This document shows, piece after piece, positions 14,300-16,708 of a stretch of 16,708 nt of DNA. The position numbers were made by a program, and so were the translations under genes. Origin of the DNA: Comamonadaceae bacterium UBA2334 (lineage in GTDB: Bacteria; Pseudomonadota; Gammaproteobacteria; Burkholderiales; Burkholderiaceae_C); NCBI GenBank assembly GCA_002344885.1, contig DDUQ01000045.1, positions 1 to 16,708 on the forward strand. The letters are read 5' to 3'. Position 1 is the stretch's first letter; every line of letters begins with the position of its first letter. The notes beneath the pieces are model-generated. The model was not told the DNA's origin. It worked only from the letters and a program-made list of their open reading frames with translations, and made no database searches.

Positions 14300-16605
14300 T
14301 GAAGAGCCTTTCCAACGACCCCTCCAGCGGCCAACGCCTGCAATCCAACCGCCCTGACGTTATAGCTGACCCGCAGCGGCCGCCCAGCCCATTCATCGTG
14401 GCGGCGACTGCAGGGACCGAGTTGGCCGAGCCCGTGCCTGTGGCGAGGGCTCGTGCCTTTGCCGAGCCACTGGTCGGTGCAGCCACCCTGGACACGGGCG
14501 AGAATGTGCTGGCGCATGCCGATGCGATGGTCGGTTTGCTGGCAGTCATTGGTGGCTCCGAGGCCATGAAGACCGCCTGCTACCTTGTCTACACATGGGA
14601 CTATTTGCAAAAGCCCAAAGAGGTCATTGCCAAGGCCTTCGGAGAAAGTTTTGCTGACCTCGCCTCGGAGACTTCAAAACTGGTGCATTTGCAACGCCAG
14701 ACGCGCGAGAAGGCCCAGCGTGCGCGTGCTGAAAAGGCGCTGCTTGCCAATTCGTCGGTTTCATCAGGAGGGAAGTCAGCGCCATCCGAACTGGCGGCGA
14801 GCCAGACCGAGAACATCCGGAAGATGCTACTGGCCTTTTCCCGCGACCTCAGGGTGGTGATGCTCAGGTTGGCATCTCGCTTGCAGACGTTGCGCTATTT
14901 CGCGGCGTGCAAACAGGTGCCACCCTACGAGTTGGCCTGGGAAGCTTTGCATGTGTTTGCGCCCCTGGCGAACAGGCTGGGCATATGGCAGTTCAAGTGG
15001 GAGATCGAAGACCTTGCCTTCCGGTTTCTGGAGCCGGATGCGTACAAGCAGATTGCCAAGCTGCTGGATGAAAAGCGGGTCGAACGCGAAAGCTACATGC
15101 TTGAGTTGCGGGACCGCTTGCAAACTGCATTGGCCGAGCAAGGCATATCGGTTCAGGTTCAGGGCAGACCGAAGCACATCTACAGCATTGCCAAAAAAAT
15201 GCGGGGGAAGTCACTCGACTTCGATCGGGTGTTCGACATCCGAGCATTGCGTGTTGTGGTGACAGATGTCGCGGCGTGCTACTCGGTTTTGGCATGGGTG
15301 AACAACACGTTCACGCCTGTTGTTGAGGAGTTTGACGATTACATCGCCCAACCGAAGCCCAATGGATACCAGTCGCTGCACACCGTGGTCCGCGACGATG
15401 AAGGTCGCGCAATCGAGATCCAGATCCGAACCGAGCTGATGCATGAGCATGCAGAGCACGGCGTTGCAGCGCACTGGGCCTACAAAGAGGCTGGAACGAA
15501 GGGCTATGAGGGTGTGTCGGCGTCGTCCGAGTACGACAACAAAATAGCTGTGCTCCGTCAATTGTTGGCGTGGGAGCGGGAACTCAGCAACGAAACACAG
15601 GCTTTGTTCGATGACCGAATCTATGTGTTCACGCCTGAAGCGGCTATCGTTGAGTTGCCTGCACAGGCCACACCTGTTGACTTCGCCTACACCGTGCATA
15701 CCAGTCTGGGTCACCGCTGCAGGGGAGCGAAAGTTGACGGTGTGCTGGTGCCCTTGAACACACCGCTTCAAAACGGACAAACCGTCGATATTCTCCCGGC
15801 AAAGGAAGGGGGGCCGTCGCGCGATTGGTTGAATCTGGAACTGGGTTATCTGGTCAGTTCGCGCGCCCGAGCCAAGGTAAGAGCTTGGTTCAACAACTTG
15901 GCGTCCGAGGCGACGATTGCCAGAGGACGGGAGGCGATTGAAAAGCTGCTGCAACGAGAAGGCAAAACTTCGCTCGCCCTGGATGATCTGGCAGCCCAGA
16001 TGGGGTTCACGACAAGCACCCAGTTGTTTGAAGTGGTTGGCAAAGACGAGTTGTCCATCAAGGCTGTCGAAAGCCAGTTGGCTCCCGCTGAACCCGTTGC
16101 AGCCGATGACGAACTTCAATTCGTCAACACCAACAGACGAAGTGACAAATTTTCCGGCAGCCACGTGCTGGTCGTGGGTGTCGACTCCATGCTGACGCAG
16201 TTGGCCAAGTGTTGCAAACCCGCGCCCCCCGATGCCATCGGGGGCTTCGTGACCAGAGGCAAGGGCGTGAGCATTCACCGGGTTGACTGTCCGGATTTCC
16301 GACATATTGGTCGAATACATCCGGAGCGCGTGATTGCGGTGCAGTGGCGTGGCGGCAAGGTCAACCAGGCTGCGTTTTACCCAGTGGATGTGTCGGTGGA
16401 GGCCAAAGACCGGCAGGGCTTGCTGCGGGATATTTCAGAGGTGTTCTCAAGAGAGAAGATCAACGTCATTGGTGTTCAGACCCAGTCCGTCAAAGGCACT
16501 GCCTGGATGACGTTTACCGTCGAGTTGTCGGATGCGTCCCGTCTCAACCGGGTGATTGCATCGCTTGTAGAGGTTGAGGGTGTGCTGAATGCCCGGAGAA
16601 AGTGA
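14299..16605 (+). CDS. relA: RelA, ribosome-associated (p)ppGpp synthetase
   Basis: A 768-residue long RelA/SpoT homologue that makes (p)ppGpp from ATP and GTP/GDP when uncharged tRNA enters the ribosome. The N-terminal pseudo-hydrolase region (about 60-230) has no HDxxED motif, and a Ser/Ala-rich linker (about 150-170) interrupts it, so hydrolysis of ppGpp is not expected. The synthetase domain (about 260-400) has GRPKHIYSIAKKM, then EFDD at 344-347, the EXDD form typical of monofunctional RelA, and YIAQPKPNGYQSLHT. The TGS domain starts near 441 (IYVFTPEAAIVELPA) with HTSLGHRCRGAKVDG. The zinc-finger/CC region has C638, C639 and C664; the C-terminal ACT/RRM domain begins near 694. The ATG at 14299 shares its A with the hydrolase stop; GTG at 14296 would add one residue. 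No independent ribosome binding site is seen. Confidence 0.96.
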   Translation: MKSLSNDPSSGQRLQSNRPDVIADPQRPPSPFIVAATAGTELAEPVPVARARAFAEPLVGAATLDTGENVLAHADAMVGLLAVIGGSEAMKTACYLVYTWDYLQKPKEVIAKAFGESFADLASETSKLVHLQRQTREKAQRARAEKALLANSSVSSGGKSAPSELAASQTENIRKMLLAFSRDLRVVMLRLASRLQTLRYFAACKQVPPYELAWEALHVFAPLANRLGIWQFKWEIEDLAFRFLEPDAYKQIAKLLDEKRVERESYMLELRDRLQTALAEQGISVQVQGRPKHIYSIAKKMRGKSLDFDRVFDIRALRVVVTDVAACYSVLAWVNNTFTPVVEEFDDYIAQPKPNGYQSLHTVVRDDEGRAIEIQIRTELMHEHAEHGVAAHWAYKEAGTKGYEGVSASSEYDNKIAVLRQLLAWERELSNETQALFDDRIYVFTPEAAIVELPAQATPVDFAYTVHTSLGHRCRGAKVDGVLVPLNTPLQNGQTVDILPAKEGGPSRDWLNLELGYLVSSRARAKVRAWFNNLASEATIARGREAIEKLLQREGKTSLALDDLAAQMGFTTSTQLFEVVGKDELSIKAVESQLAPAEPVAADDELQFVNTNRRSDKFSGSHVLVVGVDSMLTQLAKCCKPAPPDAIGGFVTRGKGVSIHRVDCPDFRHIGRIHPERVIAVQWRGGKVNQAAFYPVDVSVEAKDRQGLLRDISEVFSREKINVIGVQTQSVKGTAWMTFTVELSDASRLNRVIASLVEVEGVLNARRK

Positions 16606-16629
16606 ATGTGACGCTTTTCTTCGTAGTTG

Positions 16630-16659
16630 TTGCAAAGGGGATAAAAATAAGGCTATAAT
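16630..16659 (+). promoter_or_regulatory. Sigma-70 promoter of the tRNA gene, GC-rich discriminator
   Basis: TTGCAA (16630-16635) and a perfect TATAAT (16654-16659) are separated by 18 bp, and transcription would start around 16666. The stretch just after the -10 is CCGAGC, the GC-rich discriminator typical of stable-RNA promoters shut down by ppGpp. The mature tRNA begins about 14 nt after the predicted start, leaving a short leader for RNase P. Confidence 0.8.
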
Positions 16660-16679
16660 CCGAGCTTCGAATCGTTTGT

Positions 16680-16708
16680 AGGCGCGTAGCTCAGCTGGTT
16701 AGAGCACC
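16680..16708 (+). tRNA. tRNA gene, 5' part only; probably tRNA-Val(GAC)
   Basis: The last 29 bases give a 7-nt acceptor strand AGGCGCG, then T8 A9, a D-stem GCTC, the D-loop AGCTGGTTA, and the closing GAGC with ACC of the anticodon stem. The anticodon is beyond the window, so identity is not proven. The acceptor strand and the GGTTAGAGCACC segment match my memory of betaproteobacterial tRNA-Val(GAC), which usually stands between relA and thrS; tRNA-Ile or tRNA-Met share the D-arm and remain possible. Confidence 0.85.

Noticed and set aside
15540..15570. AAAATAGCTGT followed by GCTCC in relA, resembling the ends of the mfd insert without its stem.
   Set aside because: It encodes a conserved RelA stretch (DNKIAVLRQLLAWE), so the match is best explained by chance.

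Overview
The window reads as chromosomal DNA of a GC-rich betaproteobacterium, most likely a member of the Comamonadaceae. Three things point there: the protein families and their wording (OmpR/EnvZ, IspD/IspF, Mfd, 3-hydroxybutyrate dehydrogenase, RelA); relA followed by a tRNA that resembles tRNA-Val(GAC), which from memory is the usual lead-in to thrS in this group; and an AGCGCTT/AAGCGCT palindrome of a kind I associate with this family. The assignment is an inference; no 16S rRNA or other decisive marker is present.

Layout, left to right. (1) 1-1894, plus strand: the end of a family 2 glycosyltransferase and, overlapping it by ATGA, a Gfo/Idh/MocA oxidoreductase; this looks like the tail of a surface-polysaccharide or sugar-modification operon. 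(2) 1972-4848, minus strand: an unrecognised 958-residue protein. It has a small Cys-containing head, exactly 32 tandem units of 24 residues with no insertion or deletion, a second proline-rich stretch and a single C-terminal membrane segment. (3) 4981-8538, minus strand: mfd, the transcription-repair coupling factor, carrying an AT-rich palindromic insert that is translated in frame. (4) 8719-10070, plus strand: ispD and ispF of the MEP isoprenoid pathway, overlapping by ATGA. (5) 10047-12207, minus strand: an ompR-envZ two-component pair whose kinase gene overlaps ispF tail to tail. (6) 12430-13200, minus strand: 3-hydroxybutyrate dehydrogenase. (7) 13331-16605, plus strand: an alpha/beta hydrolase coupled by TGATG to relA, a ppGpp synthetase with no recognisable HD hydrolase motif. 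(8) 16630-16708: a near-consensus promoter with a GC-rich discriminator driving a tRNA gene cut off by the window end.

Most of the window is housekeeping. mfd, ispDF, ompR-envZ and relA together cover transcription-coupled repair, isoprenoid precursor synthesis, osmotic/envelope sensing and the stringent response. The part that is not explained by known families is the 24-residue repeat protein. Its base composition and codon use look visibly less GC-biased than its neighbours, its units alternate between basic-ended and acidic-ended forms, and nearly identical blocks of roughly 100 bp recur exactly 4 and 6 units apart, so the array has been growing by unequal exchange in whole units. The second unusual item is the palindrome inside mfd. 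I found no CRISPR array, transposase, phage gene, restriction system or recognised defence system.
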